64,000 nt of DNA from Chitinophaga sp. E66 (GTDB lineage: Bacteria > Bacteroidota > Bacteroidia > Chitinophagales > Chitinophagaceae), in contig CP079103.1 in assembly GCA_019285755.1 (NCBI GenBank), forward strand, positions 558,001 to 622,000, given 5' to 3'. A program made the position numbers and the translations under genes. The first letter of the stretch is position 1. The number at the start of each line of letters is the position of its first letter. Under the pieces are notes generated by a model. That model had not been told where the DNA came from. It did not search any database and saw nothing but the letters and a program-made list of their open reading frames with translations. Shown here in pieces: positions 49,601 to 61,846 of this stretch.

Positions 49601-50188
49601 TGATAAACAACCCATGGTGTATGGTGAAAAGGGAACCCTGTACAATTTCTTCACCTTTACCCCTGGCGACGGCCGCAATTACATGCAGAACATGGGAACA
49701 TCCGTAGCGCCCTATACACTGGGCTTTATGAACACCTTCCGTGTGCATGATTTTGACCTGTCCTTTATCGTGACCGGTAAGTTCGGGCATGTATTCCAGC
49801 GGATGGGCTTTAACTACCCGCCGACATGGACCTCCGCGTACTGCCGAATGCCCGTATCACTGAAGTGCTGAACGGTGACATGCAAAAGATCATTCCCCTG
49901 CCGCAGAACGATGTGGAAGACCGCTACTATTTCTGGGACCGGTTCCACCAGTACATGAACTACCTGGTTGTCAGCGCCAACCATATCCGTATGCAGGAGG
50001 TAAACCTGACCTACAACCTCAACAAGGCGGGTCTGACGAAGCTGGGCTTCCAGCATGTACAGGTCTTCGCGCAGGGCAACAACCTGTTTACGGTATACGC
50101 GAACAAATACAAGGAAGATCCCGAGTACCCGATGGGTGGACTACGCCCGCAGCCGACCCTGACGTTTGGCGTTAAATGCAGCCTCTAA
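46666..50188 (+). CDS. SusC/RagA-family TonB-dependent transporter with STN domain, set 2 (frameshifted)
   Basis: About 1174 residues. The native start is probably ATG 46666 (MQKNQLPGWGKG), joined over two short-run errors (near 46698 and 46722) to 'MKLTIILMVMACLHVSANTYSQ'. An STN domain (about 45-122: 'VSLKLNDVSVQQLFNTIEKKTSYRFVFSNDVI') is followed by the carboxypeptidase-like domain ('EGRVTDASGEPLEGVSISVKG'), plug ('[48 protein letters not shown]') and barrel ending 'PTLTFGVKCSL'. A break lies near 49835. The STN domain contacts its FecR, so this set is a signal-transducing transporter. Confidence 0.95.
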
Positions 50189-50219
50189 CATGGTTTTTTC
50201 GATTCAAAACTCAGTACAC

Positions 50220-51751
50220 ATGACGATTCAATTCAAACATATATTCCGTTCCGCGCTGTTTTGCAGTGCGCTGGGCCTGGCTTCCTGCGACAAGTACCGG
50301 AAGAGCGCCCTAGCAAGACATCTGCGCTGGTAGTAACAACAGCCGGCCAGCTCGAAGCGCTCCTGAACAACATTACTGTTTTTGCTACAGAAGCCAACCG
50401 TTCTGCGATCTATAGTACAGACGACTACGCGGTAACCCCGGCGATGTATAAATCAACCACTACGCCCTTCGTCCTGTCCGGTATCCAGTTCGCTAACTGG
50501 GACGCGCAATACATAGCGGACGATGCCAGTGAAACGTTCTGGTCTTCAGAATACAAGAAAATCTTCACCGCCAACATGGTGCTGAGCCTGGTGGATAAGG
50601 TGTCAGGTACCCCCGAGCAGAAAGCAACGCTCACGGCGGATGCCTACTTCGTTCGTGCATACAGCTACTTCCAGCTGGTGAACACCTATGCGCTGCCTTA
50701 CAATGATGCCACCAGGAATGAGCCCGGCGTACCTATTAAGCTGTTGATAGGCTTCGATGAGCCTATGGACAGGGCGCCGCTGGGAAAAGTATACCAACGG
50801 ATCGAGGCAGACCTGGCGGAAGCGCTCAAAATCAACGTTCCGCTCGTGCAGAACGGAACCGCCCGCCACTGGCGCTCCAATACGGCAGCCGTGAACGGTT
50901 TCGCCGCGCGCTACTACCTCACCCGGGGCAATTATGCCGAAGCCCTGAAATATGCACAGGCCGCGCTGAACGAATACAGCACGCTGGTGGATTACAACAC
51001 CGGCATGCGTTATGGGCGTACCCAGAGCGTGGTGGTGAATCCCGGTAAGCCGGAAGCTAAGACCGTAGTGCTGCAATACCCTTACACGCACGATAACCAG
51101 ACCGATCAGACGGATATGGTGGGTTGGAAAGAATTCCTCTACTACAGGATGCTCAATCATGGCAGCTGGTGGTATATCCCGAGCGAGGCGCTGCTGGCGC
51201 TGTACGATAAGGACCACGACCTCCGGTTCCGGTATCATATGGTAGAAGGCTATTCCTATGACAGGGGTATGATCAACCCGGGATACGATTATCCGGGGTA
51301 TATATTCTTCTTTAAGGATCGTATACCTTCCGGCCCTACCGTGGCGGAGATGCTCCTGATCAAAGCCGAATGCCTGGCGCGTACGGCAAGGCCCGCAGAC
51401 GCCATGGCTGCAGTCAACCAGCTGCGTGCCAGCCGTATGGAACCTGGCGCCTGGGTAAACCTCTCGGCCACTTCCAATGACGATGCCATTACGAAAGTGC
51501 TGGAAGAGCGCCGTCGTGAAATGCCTTTCACCCAACGTTGGTTCGACGTACGCCGTTATAATAACAACGACTACCCCGGCGACGATGTAATACTCAGCCG
51601 GGAGTTCTTCCCATACAACTCCGCCGCCGTGTTGACGAACGAGGCAGTGAAAACGTATACCGTTCCCAAAGGCTCCCGCCGTTTCGCAGCACCGATCCCC
51701 ACCACGGAAATTATCTCCAGCAACGGTGTGATCAAACAGAATACATATTAA
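50220..51751 (+). CDS. SusD/RagB-family lipoprotein, set 2 (frameshifted)
   Basis: About 510 residues from ATG 50220. The lipobox 'SALGLASCDKY' (break near 50300) is followed by 'TAGQLEALLNNITVFATE', 'LTADAYFVRAYSYFQLVNTYALPYND', 'NTAAVNGFAARYYLTRGNYAEALKYAQAALNEYSTLVDYNT', 'VAEMLLIKAECLARTARPADAMAAVNQLRASRM' and 'LEERRREMPFTQRWFDVRRYNNNDYP', ending 'PIPTTEIISSNGVIKQNTY'. A typical SusD lid of set 2. Confidence 0.95.
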
Positions 51752-51788
51752 TCCGACGTTTTGTAAAACTCATTTAAATCAAACCATA

Positions 51789-53295
51789 ATGAAAAAGATA
51801 CTACTGATCCTGACATTAGCAGGGCTTCAGCAAATATATGCCCACGCACAGGGCCCCGTATAGAGAAAGCAAAGGGTACGCCCGAAGAAATTGCCGCCCT
51901 GAAAAAGCCGTGGAAAAAGATTTCCGGAACGCGCAGGCGCATAAAGACTATATCATTGCCGCAGGCGTTGAAAGCAAAGACGTACAGAAACAGTACGACG
52001 CCTGGATCAAAGCTAACCCCAGATCGGTAGAGATACCCTTTGCGTTTGCGGAGGCCCTGTACAATAAAGAGCTGCCTGCCGCAAAACCTTACCTGGAGAA
52101 AGTGGTGAAACTCGATCCCAACAATGGTAAAGCATACCAGATGCTCTGGATTGATGCAGAAAGATGGGGCGATTTTGCCGCCGGTAGGGAGTATCTGCGC
52201 AAAGCAACGGTGGCCGATCCTAAAAGCGCCGATTATGCCTTTTACTATGCCAGCTCCCACGAAGATGTGGACTCGCGAAGCACCACGACCTCATGCTCTC
52301 CATGCCCGACCGCTACCCTGGTACGGAAAGAGCCGCGCAGGCACTTTATTGGCTGGCGCAGCGTTCGCTCAATCCTACCGTGAAAGAACAGGTTTGGGAA
52401 CAGGCGAGAAAGCAATTCAACCCGGGAAAATCGAACTGGGCTTCCGGTGCCATGAGCAGCTACTTTAGCTACCTGCTGCCTAAAGACGCGCAAAGGCGCA
52501 GCAGCTCGCCAATGAGCTCCTGCAAAATGATTCTCTTCGTGAAAACAAGCAATGGCTGCAAAACAGGACTGTTGCGGAGAAGGTGCTCGCCGGTCGCATA
52601 CTGGCGGCCAGAGGCGATTACGCGGATGCCATCACAATGCTGAACGGGGCACCGAAAATTCGCTACAGCAGTTCGGTGGTCGTGCTTCTCAAAGAGATCG
52701 CCCGTGTGAACGACGCGATGGGAAATGCCGCCGCCTCATACGACAGCCTTCTGAAATATTATGCAGTAGACCCTACAGATGATATTTACGGCCTTATGAA
52801 ACAATACGGCGGCAAGCTTGGCAAAAACAATGACGCTATCCAGGCCGATGTATGGAGTGTCCGTAAAGCCGGCGCCAAACCCGCTACCCAGTTCTCGCTG
52901 GACAATTACCTCACTTCCGGCAAAACATCCCTGCCGGACCTGAAAGGTAAAGTGGTGCTGGTTACTTACTGGTTCCCCGGATGCGGTCCCTGCCGCGGAG
53001 AATTCCCCATTTTGAAGCGGTAGTACGGAAATACGGGAAGGATCAGCTGGCATATGTAGGCATCAATATCGCCCATGAGCAGGATCCTTACGTAGTGCCT
53101 TTTATGAAGCAAAGCGGGTATTCTTTCACGCCCGTTCGTGACGAAGCAGAAAAACGCGGCAACCTCATTGCCCGTGGCGCTCCCACTAACTACCTGATCG
53201 ACAAGGAAGGGAACATCGTCTTCTCGAACTTCCGGACAGACGAACACAACCATCGAACGTTAGAACTGATGATCAACGAACTGCTGGATAAGTAG
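51789..53295 (+). CDS. Thioredoxin-domain (TlpA-like) protein with TPR-like N-terminus (frameshifted)
   Basis: About 501 residues. Signal peptide 'LILTLAGLQQIYAHAQ'. The N-terminal 330 residues form TPR-like helical repeats ('FAEALYNKELPAAKPYLEKVVKLDPNNGKAYQ', 'AAGREYLRKATVADPKSADYAFYYASS', 'AGRILAARGDYADAITMLNGA'), then a TlpA/AhpC-type domain with the redox motif 'VTYWFPGCGPCRGEFP' (CGPC) and 'GAPTNYLIDKEGNIVFS'. A periplasmic thiol-disulfide reductase role is inferred. Breaks near 51855, 52270, 52490 and 53020. Last gene of the set 2 operon, as often seen for SusCD-linked thioredoxins. Confidence 0.9.
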
Positions 53296-53300
53296 TTAAT

Positions 53301-53333
53301 AAGAAAAGCCTCCCGATCCGGGAGGCTTTTCTT
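53301..53333. terminator. Bidirectional terminator
   Basis: A perfect 15-bp stem (53301-53315 with 53319-53333), loop ATC, with T-rich ends on both strands, between two convergent genes. Confidence 0.92.
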
Positions 53334-53349
53334 ATATAGAGATAGCAGA

Positions 53350-53772
53350 TCAAGGTTTGATTTCATCCTGTTTCCCTGACTTCTTCGCATCCCGCACGTT
53401 CTTCTGCACGGCGATGGCGCCGAAGAGGGCGAGCACGAAAGACATGGCATAGAAGCCTTTCTCGCTTTTCGTCATTTCAGCGTTCCACAGCCCGATGGTC
53501 AGCAAAACGACCGATAAGATGGTGCAGAACCAGGAAAGACCATAATAAATGTTGGTAACAGGGATGCCTTCCATCTGGTCGCGCACGGCTTTTTGTACCG
53601 ATACGGCGGCGAACAGGCCGAACATGAGCACGGTGAAATAATATCCTTTCTCGTTGAGTTGCATTTCGGCATTCCAGAGGCCGATGTTGAAGGCTACGGC
53701 GCCGGCAAGCAGGGCGATCCATGATGCGGCGACGAAGGCGGTAGAGGGCTGATGTTGATGTCCAGTTTCCAT
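53350..53772 (-). CDS. YiaA/YiaB-family inner-membrane protein
   Basis: About 140 residues if started at [13 protein letters not shown] (ATG 53772); an upstream in-frame ATG at 53829 would add 19 residues overlapping the regulator's end. Two copies of the YiaAB two-helix domain are obvious: '[51 protein letters not shown]' and '[50 protein letters not shown]'. Four TM helices; molecular role unknown. Intact. It lies downstream of a Crp/Fnr-type gene with a palindrome between them, so it is probably that regulator's target. Confidence 0.88.
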   Translation of the reverse strand: METGHQHQPSTAFVAASWIALLAGAVAFNIGLWNAEMQLNEKGYYFTVLMFGLFAAVSVQKAVRDQMEGIPVTNIYYGLSWFCTILSVVLLTIGLWNAEMTKSEKGFYAMSFVLALFGAIAVQKNVRDAKKSGKQDEIKP

Positions 53773-53792
53773 ATAGGTTATTGATTGTGTCG

Positions 53793-53800
53793 TAAAGATA
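53793..53800 (-). promoter_or_regulatory. -7 box TATCTTTA for the YiaA-like gene
   Basis: On the minus strand TATCTTTA differs from TAnnTTTG in the last base only and lies 20 bp before the ATG at 53772. It supports the 53772 start. Confidence 0.45.
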
Positions 53801-53820
53801 TCAGGGCTTCCGGCATTTTG

Positions 53821-53838
53821 TTTTGACATCCGTCAAAA
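53821..53838. promoter_or_regulatory. Crp/Fnr-type palindrome TTTTGAC-N4-GTCAAAA
   Basis: A perfect 7-bp inverted repeat with a 4-bp spacer, in the same layout as FNR boxes (TTGAT-N4-ATCAA). It spans the stop codon of the Crp/Fnr gene and sits 20 bp upstream of the -7 box of the YiaA-like gene, the position of a class II activator or an overlapping repressor site. Confidence 0.6.
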
Positions 53839-54415
53839 ACTGCCAGGCGATTTGTTAAATACGCCCCTTACCCGGCTGAGCGTTTCCTGGGAAATGCCAG
53901 GTAGGAGGCGATATACCCCAGCGGGGCGCGCTCCAGGATAGGCGGAGCCTCCTGCAGCAATTGTTCGTACCGCTCCGCGGCGGTGCGGAACTGGGCGTTA
54001 ATATAGCGCTCCTCCAGCCGGAGGTAGTATTTTCATAGGCAATGCGCACCAGGCGCTCCAGTTCATGGAACTTATCAAGTAATCGCAGCAATTCCTCCCG
54101 GGATACCGACCAAAGCACAGATCCTTCCATCAGCTGGATATTCTCCACCGCAGGCTGCCCGGTCGTAAAGCTGTGAAAGGAAGTAACGAAGTCGCGCTCG
54201 AACCCGAACCAATGGGTGATTTCTTTATCTTCCAGGTGATAGTAGCCGCGCAGGCATCCGCTTTCCACGAACCATAACCGGCGGCAAACCTGTCCATGGC
54301 TGATCAACATGCCGTTTTTGGGGTACACTTCTTCCTGCAGGCAATCTGCCAGCGCCTGGCGGGCCGCTTCGCTAATGGGATGGTATTGGGAGAGATGGGC
54401 GAGTAACTGATCCAT
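53833..54415 (-). CDS. Crp/Fnr-family transcriptional regulator (frameshifted)
   Basis: About 194 residues. The cyclic-nucleotide-binding-type barrel ('YPKNGMLISHGQVCRRLWFVESGCLRGYYHLEDKEITHWFGFERDFVTSFHSFTTGQPAVENIQLMEGSVLWSVS') is followed by the C-helix and a winged HTH whose end 'YIASYLGISQETLSRVRGVFNKSPGSF' appears after shifts near 54030 and 53895. No Fe-S cysteines of the FNR type are seen. The effector is unknown. Upstream of the YiaA-like gene, with an FNR-like palindrome between them. Confidence 0.88.
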
Positions 54416-54737
54416 ATAAAGCTTAAAAATACGGCAGATCGGTGTTAACTTGCACCCCTTATGACAAACTTCCCGAACCCAGCCACCATGAATTACTTAT
54501 CCGCACCTCCTGGCGAACCGCTATCCAATTAAAAACCTAATATGTCTGTAAGCTTTCCCGGGTGAATAAAAAGGCTTCGCATTTGCGGATTTCCTGATAA
54601 TAAATGCGTAACTTAATGACAATACGGAGAGTACCACCCCTGATTGTCTGTTATACTCACGTGTCGAAGCATCCCGGGCTGGAGAAAGTTTACTGACATA
54701 TCAACCAGATCGTAACTTATTAAAATCATGTACACCC
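54416..54737. other. 322-bp divergent intergenic region
   Basis: No gene or strong regulatory site is recognisable. It separates the Crp/Fnr gene (-) from the third SusC gene (+) and must hold both promoters. Unlike sets 1 and 2, no sigma/FecR pair precedes the SusC. Confidence 0.5.
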
Positions 54738-57700
54738 ATGCATATGGATACCTATACGGTTGTCCGGGATTGGCTGAAAATGTCCCCGGCGATTTTACTA
54801 TTGCCTTTATTTACCGTTGCACCTAAACCTGCAGAAGCCGCAGCTTCGCCGTCCTTTACCAGGACTCGATCCCTACGGCCCGTGGCCGCGTCATGGATGC
54901 GGAAGAGAACTTTCCGTTGCCGGGCGTTACCATTGAGAACCTCGTTAGCCGCAGAGGCACGCTCTCCGATGAGAACGGTTATTATGCCCTGGCCGCCCGC
55001 AGTGGCGACAGCCTCCGGTTTACCTTCCTGGGAAAGCGGCAGTTAGTGGCCGTTTACCGGGGCAGGCGCTCAACGTCAGCCTCCGCAAGCAGGAAGGCCA
55101 GCTGTCGGAAGTGGTGGTGACCGGCTTCCAGGACCTGGAGAAGCGTAAATTCGCCGGCGCCGCCACAACCCTGAAAGCCGATGACGTGAAAATCGACGGT
55201 CTGACGGACGTTACCCGTATGCTCGAAGGGCGTGCGGCGGGCGTATCCATTCAAAACGTATCCAGCACTTTCGGGTCGGCCCTAAGATCCGCATTCGCGG
55301 CGCTACTTCCATCAACGGAGATAATAAACCGCTGTGGGTAGTAGACGGCGTGGTGCTGGAAGATGTGATCAATATTTCCAATGACCAGCTCTCTTCCGGC
55401 GACCCTACCACCTTGTTGGGTTCTGCTGTGGCGGGCCTGAACCCGAATGATATCGAAAGCTACGCCATCCTCAAAGACGCTGCGGCCACCGCTTTATACG
55501 GCGCCCGCGCCATGAACGGCGTAGTGGTGATCACCACAAAGAAAGGGCGTATCGGCAAGCCGATGGTCAACTATACCGGGAACTTCAGTACGCAGCTGGT
55601 GCCTTCTTACGGGGAGTACAGCATCATGAATTCCGGCGAGCAGATGTCTGTGCTGGCGGAGATGGAAAGAAAGGGATACCTGAACGTATCTACCCTCAAT
55701 AACCCCAACTGGGGCGTATATGGCAAGATGTATGAAGGCCTCCAGGCAGACGCCAACGCGAATTACAGGATCCCCAATACCCAGGAAGGCCGTAATAACT
55801 TCCTGAAACGGTATGCGGCAGCTAATACGGACTGGTATGACCTGCTGTTCAAGAACAACTTCATGCAGGAACATTCGCTGTCTGTCTCCTTCGGTACGGA
55901 TAAGTCGCAGTCGTATTTCTCCACCAGTTATTATGGAGACAACGGCTGGACGATCGCAGACCGCGTGAGCCGCTATACATTGAACTTCCGTAACAACTAT
56001 AAACTATCCGACCGCTTTTCCGTCGGCTTCTCCACACTGGCCTCCGTTCGCCAGCAGCGGGCTCCCGGTTCGTTGAAGCGTGACCCGAACCCTGTAGAAG
56101 GGAAAATGGATCGCGATTTCGATATCAATCCCTTCAACTTCGCCCTCAATTCAAGCCGTACGCTTACTGCCTACGAAGAGAATGGCGAAAGGGAATATTT
56201 CCAGCGTAACTACGCACCATTCAACATCCTCACAGAACTGGAGAATAACTACCGGATATCAATGTAGCGGATATCAGGCTGCAGGGCGACTTTTCACTGA
56301 AGATCACCGACGACCTGAAGCTCGACTTCGTGGGTGCGCTCCGGTACGTGAAGTCATCTATGGAGCACCAGATCAAGGAAAATGCCAATATGGCCAACGC
56401 TTACCGCGCGAATGGCAATGCCACCATCCGGAGAAACAACAAGTTCCTGTACCGCGACCCTAACGATCCAGAAGCGGAAGCGGTAGTGGTACTCCCATAC
56501 GGCGGTTTTTATAACCGTACGGAAGATCAAATGGTCAATTACGACATCCGCCCCAGCCTCAATTATATCAAGAACATTAATAATACGCACTCACTGAACC
56601 TTCTCGCAGGGATGCAGGTGAAGTCTACCGACCGGCAGAACGCCAGCAATACCGGGTTCGGCTATCAATACGGTAACGGCGGGGTGCCTTTCGTGGACTA
56701 CCGCATCGTCAAGCAAACCCTGGAGGCGAATTTCCCGTATTATGGAATGAGCAGGGATTATGACCGCTTCGCCGCGTTTTATGGGTCCGCAGGATATTCT
56801 TACAAACAGAAATACAACCTGACGGCAACTGGCCGGTACGACGGCTCCAACCGCCTGGGTAGTTCCGCCAGCGCCCGCTGGCTCCCTACCTGGAGCATAG
56901 CCGGTTCCTGGAATGCAGACGCAGAACCATTCATGAAAGGACTTACCTGGCTGGATTACCTGACGGTACGCGCATCTTACGGTCTGACGGCGAGTATGGG
57001 CCCCGCTACTAACTCGTCTATCGTGCTACGCAATATCAATTCCAACCGCCCCTATCTCAACGAAATGGAATCGGTGATCGTGCTGGCGGAACTGGAAAAC
57101 ACAGACCTGACCTGGGAGAAAGCTTATACAAGCAACGCAGGCATAGATCTGGGGCTGTTCAAAAATAAATTAAACGTGACCGTCGATGCATATATGCGGC
57201 AAAGCTATGACCTCATCGCGCTCATCAGGACTTCCGGAATCGGGGGCAGGCGCTGAAGGCGGCCAACTATGCGGATATGGATGCCTATGGTATAGAGTTT
57301 ATGGTCGGCGGACAGGTGATCCGCAAACAGGACTGGGGCTGGAAAACGAACCTGACCTTCGGATATAACACAACTAAAGTTACCAGCCTGCGCAACCGGC
57401 CGGATATTTATGGACTGGTGATTGCGGAAGGCGGCGCAAAGGAAGGGTATCCTGCCCGCGGACTGTTTGCCATTCCTTTCGTAGGCCTGGACCCGTTTAA
57501 CGGCAAGCCATTGTATAATAATGAGAAAGGACAGGTGTCCGGCGCTGTTTTCCTGCAGGACTACAACGTTGGCTTCCTGAAGTATATGGGGCCGGTAGAT
57601 CCCACGATTGCAGGAGGTTTCTCCAATACCTTCAACTACAAAGCCTTATCGCTGAATATATTCGTGACGTACCAGGCGGGCAATATGATCCGGATGTATC

Positions 57701-58112
57701 CGGCATTTAATCTCAATTATTCCGACCTGAATGCTTCGCCACGTGAGTTCCAGGACCGTTGGGTAATGCCGGGCGACGAGAAGTTTACCAGGGTGCCGCC
57801 CATTTATGGCGCGCTTGAGTATAACCGGCTAAGCGGAGAGTATCCTTACAACGCCTATAACTATTCAACGGAACGTGTCGCCAAGGGAGATATGATCCGT
57901 CTTAAAACGGTATCGCTGTCTTACCAGCTGAGCCCGAACCTGCTGAATCGCATCGGCCTCAACAGCGCCAGCGTCACAGCAGCCGCGATCAATCCCTGGC
58001 TGATATACGCAGATGAGAGACTACGGGGCAAGATCCCGAGTTCTTCAACACAGGCGGCGTAGCTCAACCCGTACAGAAACAATTTACGCTCTCCCTGAAA
58101 GTAGGAATCTAA
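54738..58112 (+). CDS. SusC/RagA-family TonB-dependent transporter, set 3 (frameshifted)
   Basis: About 1125 residues. A signal-like '[18 protein letters not shown]' is followed by a carboxypeptidase-like domain ('[21 protein letters not shown]...[12 protein letters not shown]'), '[22 protein letters not shown]', plug ('[23 protein letters not shown]', '[32 protein letters not shown]') and barrel ending 'FTLSLKVGI'. No STN domain. Breaks near 54855, 55063, 55280, 56262, 57250 and 58025. The TonB partner is not in this window. It forms an operon with SusD, a zinc metallohydrolase lipoprotein, a DUF4302 lipoprotein and a collagen-like lipoprotein. Confidence 0.94.
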
Positions 58113-58117
58113 ACGAA

Positions 58118-59577
58118 ATGACCATGCAACAGCATATAAAGATATTCGCCATCATCGCACTGCTGACTACGGCAGGGTGCAAGAAGTTCTGGAACAACCG
58201 CCCGATAACCGCGCCGTGCTGAACACTCCGGAACAGGTATCCCGGCTGCTGGCCACGGCATATCCCGGCGGCAGTTACGTGCAATTTGCCGAAATGGCAT
58301 CGGATAATGTGGTAGACCGGGGCCTGGGGATCAGGGCAACGAAGTGTCTGACGGGTTCGCATACAAGGACGTCCGCAGTGAAGATCAGGATTCACCGGAA
58401 TATTATTGGTACAAATGCTACGAAGCCATCGCCGCCGCAAACCTGGCGCTGGAGACCTGCCGCAAAGCCGCTAATCCCGGCGCCTATTACCCTCAGAAAG
58501 GTGAAGCCCTCCTTTGCCGGGCTTACGCGCATTTCATGCTGGTGACATTCTTTTCAGAGGCTTACGATCCTGCTACGGCTGGCTCAAAACCAGGCATACC
58601 CTATGTTACCGAGCCCGAGAAGGAAGTATCAAAAGAATATGACCGCAAAACCGTGGCTTATGTGTATGAGATGATCGAGAAAGATCTGGTGGAAGGGCTT
58701 CCGCTAATTGATGAAAGGTCCTATACCGTACCCAGGTACCATTTCAACAAATCTGCGGCCAATGCATTCGCCGCCCGGTTCTATCTTTTCAAAAAGACTA
58801 TGCAAAAGTAGTGCAGCATGCTGATCAGGTGTTCTCAGGCGGTAGCGTGGCAGAAAAACTGCGGCCCTGGAATACCCGGTACCTTACTTACACGGCGTTG
58901 GAACTGATGTCTAATTATTCGAAATCCTCCGAATCGGCCAACCTGCTACTGTGTGAAACAGCGTCATGGTGGTATCGGAATCAAAGAGGCGGCCGGTATG
59001 GACTGGAACGCCCCTGTTTGAAGAAATATATAACTGGAACGTGGTTGGCGCAAACTGGGTATTCCCTAACCAGGCTTATATCGGAAGTGCCACTACAGCC
59101 TCCATTTTCTTCCCTAAAATAAATGAGTATTTCGTACGCGTCAGCGTAAACGCTGAGATCGGTAATGGGTATGTAATGGTGCCGCTCTTTACGACGGAAG
59201 AAGTATTGTTCAACCGCGCGGAAGCAAATGCATACCTGAATAACAATACGGCGGCACTGCAGGACCTTAATGCCTACTGCAGCGTGCGCATCGAACAATA
59301 TAATCCCGCGACGGATAACGTTACGCTGCAAAAGATCCGCAATTATTATGGCGCCGCCAACGACCGTAACGGTCTACTGCTGACGATCCTGGACTTTAAA
59401 AGGGTGGAGTTCGTACAGGAAGGCATGCGCTGGTTAGATATACTCAGGTATCGCATCCCCGTAACACATTACACTACAGACGGGAAAGTCTATTCACTGA
59501 CCTCCAACGATCTCCGCCGCGTGTTCCAGATCCCGCAGGCGGCCATATCGGCAGGCATTCAACCTAATCCCCGTTAA
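58118..59577 (+). CDS. SusD/RagB-family lipoprotein, set 3 (frameshifted)
   Basis: About 486 residues. Lipobox 'IIALLTTAGCKKF'. Domain pieces: 'LEQPPDNRAVLNTPEQVSRLLATAYP', 'YYWYKCYEAIAAANLALETCRKA', 'KGEALLCRAYAHFMLVTFFSEAYDP', 'FNKSAANAFAARFYLFKKDYAKVVQHADQVF', 'EEVLFNRAEANAYLNNNTAALQDLNAY', 'LDFKRVEFVQEGMRWLDILRYRIPVTH', ending in 'IPQAAISAGIQPNPR'. Breaks near 58190, 58335, 58795 and 58982. It starts 5 bp after the SusC stop. Confidence 0.94.
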
Positions 59578-59600
59578 TCCATTCATCACCCTGAATTATC

Positions 59601-60504
59601 ATGCATATGAAGCATTTCACGATATCGCTGTTTATTCTCGCCCTGTTTGCCGGTTGCCGCAAAGACGACGACCCCGGCAACGTCGACAATATCCCCGGCC
59701 TGGGCGGTGATTCATGGGCCAAAGGCCCCATAGACCGCTGGATCGAAGACAGCCTCACCGCCACCCTCAATGTAACCGTTAAGTACAAATGGGAACAAGG
59801 TGAGCTGGACCCGACCAAAACGCTGGTGCCGCCGCACGAAGACAAGATCATTCCGTGCTCAGCACCATCCGCCGCGGATGGATCAAGCCGTATGAGGAAG
59901 AAGTGGGATCGCTGTTCATGAAGCGCTACGCCCTAAATACTTCATCATGGTGGGCAGTTCGCAATACAACATGGATGGTACGATCACCCTCGGCACCGCG
60001 GAAGGCGGCCGCGCCATCGAGCTGTATACGCTCAACGACTTCCGTGTAAACTGGATGCCCGGGTATGTGCCCGCGGATTCGGCGAACGTCAAGATGATGT
60101 TCCATACCATCCAGCACGAGTTCGCGCACATCATGAACCAGACCATCATGTATTCGCCCGATTTTAAACGGATCTCGGTCGGGAAGTACACCGCCAACTG
60201 GGTGAACTACTCCGATGTGGACGCCCAAAAGCGCGGTTTCATCACCGCCTACGGCATGTCTGCCCCCGATGAGGATTTCGTGGAGATGGTGGCTACGATG
60301 CTCATGGAGGGCCGCGCCGGCTTCGACAGGATCGTGAATAATATCACCGAGCCCGGCGGCGACGGTACCCCGCCCGAAACGGCACGCGCTATCCTGCGCC
60401 AGAAAGAAGCGATGGTAGTGGAATACTATCGTAACAGCTGGGGCATCAATTTCTATAACCTGCAAGCCCGGACCCGCGCGGCATTGGTTGCACTGATCAA
60501 ATAA
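59601..60504 (+). CDS. Substrate import-associated zinc metallohydrolase lipoprotein (frameshifted)
   Basis: About 300 residues. Lipobox 'LFILALFAGCRKDDD'. The zinc-binding helix 'MMFHTIQHEFAHIMNQ' is a HExxH motif (HEFAH). The third ligand region may be near 'EDFVEMVATMLMEGRAGFD' (Glu). The family is known for its association with SusCD loci and is assumed to cleave peptides at the outer membrane. Breaks near 59850 and 59935. Its position third in the set 3 operon fits. Confidence 0.92.
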
Positions 60505-60515
60505 ACAGCAACATC

Positions 60516-61792
60516 ATGAAGAGCATTCTCGCTTACATTATACTGATCTCCGTGGTTTTCGCCTCCTGCAGCAAGGAGCCCGATCCCGTGTTCTCAGAAA
60601 CGGCAGACCAGCGCATTAACCGCGTGCTGGCGGAATACCAGTCCACCCTCGCCGGCTCCCTAACGGCTGGAACGGTGAAATGACCACCAAGAACAACGTC
60701 ACCTACCGGTTTCACTTCAGCTTCGATAACGCCAACCGGGTGAAGATGTTCTCCGACTTCGACGGTACCACCGCATCGGTACGCAAGGAGAGCAGCTTCC
60801 GCCTCAAAGCGCTGCAGCAACCGGCCCTGCTGTTCGATACCTACTCCTACATCCACATGCTGACCGACCCGGCGGATTCTATCTCAGGCGGCCCGGAAGG
60901 CGTTGGCCTGAATACCGATTTCGAATTCGCGGTAGACTCCGTGACCGCCGACCGCATCAAACTGACCGGGCGCTTCCAGGGATCTACCATGATCTTACGG
61001 AAAGCCTCCGCACAGGACCTTGATGCCTGGGCAACCGGCAAATGGGCCGGTGGCGCCCGTATCGCCGATGTGAAGAAGAGAATCTTCAACTACTTCAAAC
61101 GCCTGACTGTGGGCAGCCGGCAATACGAAATTATGGTCGATCCCGCATACCGTAACATAGCCTTCACCTGGCGCGACGGTAGCGGAACCGAACAATACCA
61201 TGAAACCGGTTATAGTTTTTCGGCCGAAGGACTGGTTCTCACCGAGCCGGTGCAAGACGGCGCCAACACTATCACCAGCCTGTCTGGCATGACCTGGAGC
61301 GGAACTACCCTGACGCTGAACGTCAACGGCAGCGCGTCTGGCAATATTGCCGGCGCTATCGCGCCACTGGTGCCGGATCTTACGGCCGGGCAAAGATGGT
61401 ACGCTGCCCTTCAGCAAAGCTACTGGCGGGGAAGCGCATTCAATGTCAAAGGCGTATGGGATCCATATGGGGTTTATAAGCTGAAGGATTTTTATTTTAC
61501 GATTTATCAGTATGGCAACAACTATGACCTGTTCGGTTTTGTTTTTCAGGAAGAAAGCGGGTTGTCGATTCACTATGGTATCGGCACCGATACGCCGAAA
61601 TTCATTAACGGGAGAACGATTTTCCCGATCCTGGGCGTGTTGGGCGATGTGCCGCCCGAAGCAGTGAGCGCGTTCAACCAGATATATGAACAAATCGATA
61701 GCCCGAACGGGTTCTGGTTCATTCAAACCGGGCCGAATCAGTTTGATATGGTAGATGCGACAGACGCTACTTCATATATGACCTGGTATTAG
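60516..61792 (+). CDS. DUF4302 family lipoprotein (frameshifted)
   Basis: About 425 residues. Lipobox 'LISVVFASCSKEPD'. The DUF4302 signature is recognisable: 'ETADQRINRVLAEYQSTLAGSPNGWNGEM', 'YRFHFSFDNANRVKMFSDFDGTTASVRKESSFRLKALQQPALLFDTYSYIHMLTDP'. A break at about 60660 lies in a CCC run. These lipoproteins regularly stand behind SusD and the zinc metallohydrolase, and are thought to be surface-exposed parts of the import complex. Function unproven. Confidence 0.9.
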
Positions 61793-61846
61793 TAAACAAA
61801 ATTGTATGTAATCACCCACTATCTTAATAACCAAAAATCTGAATGT

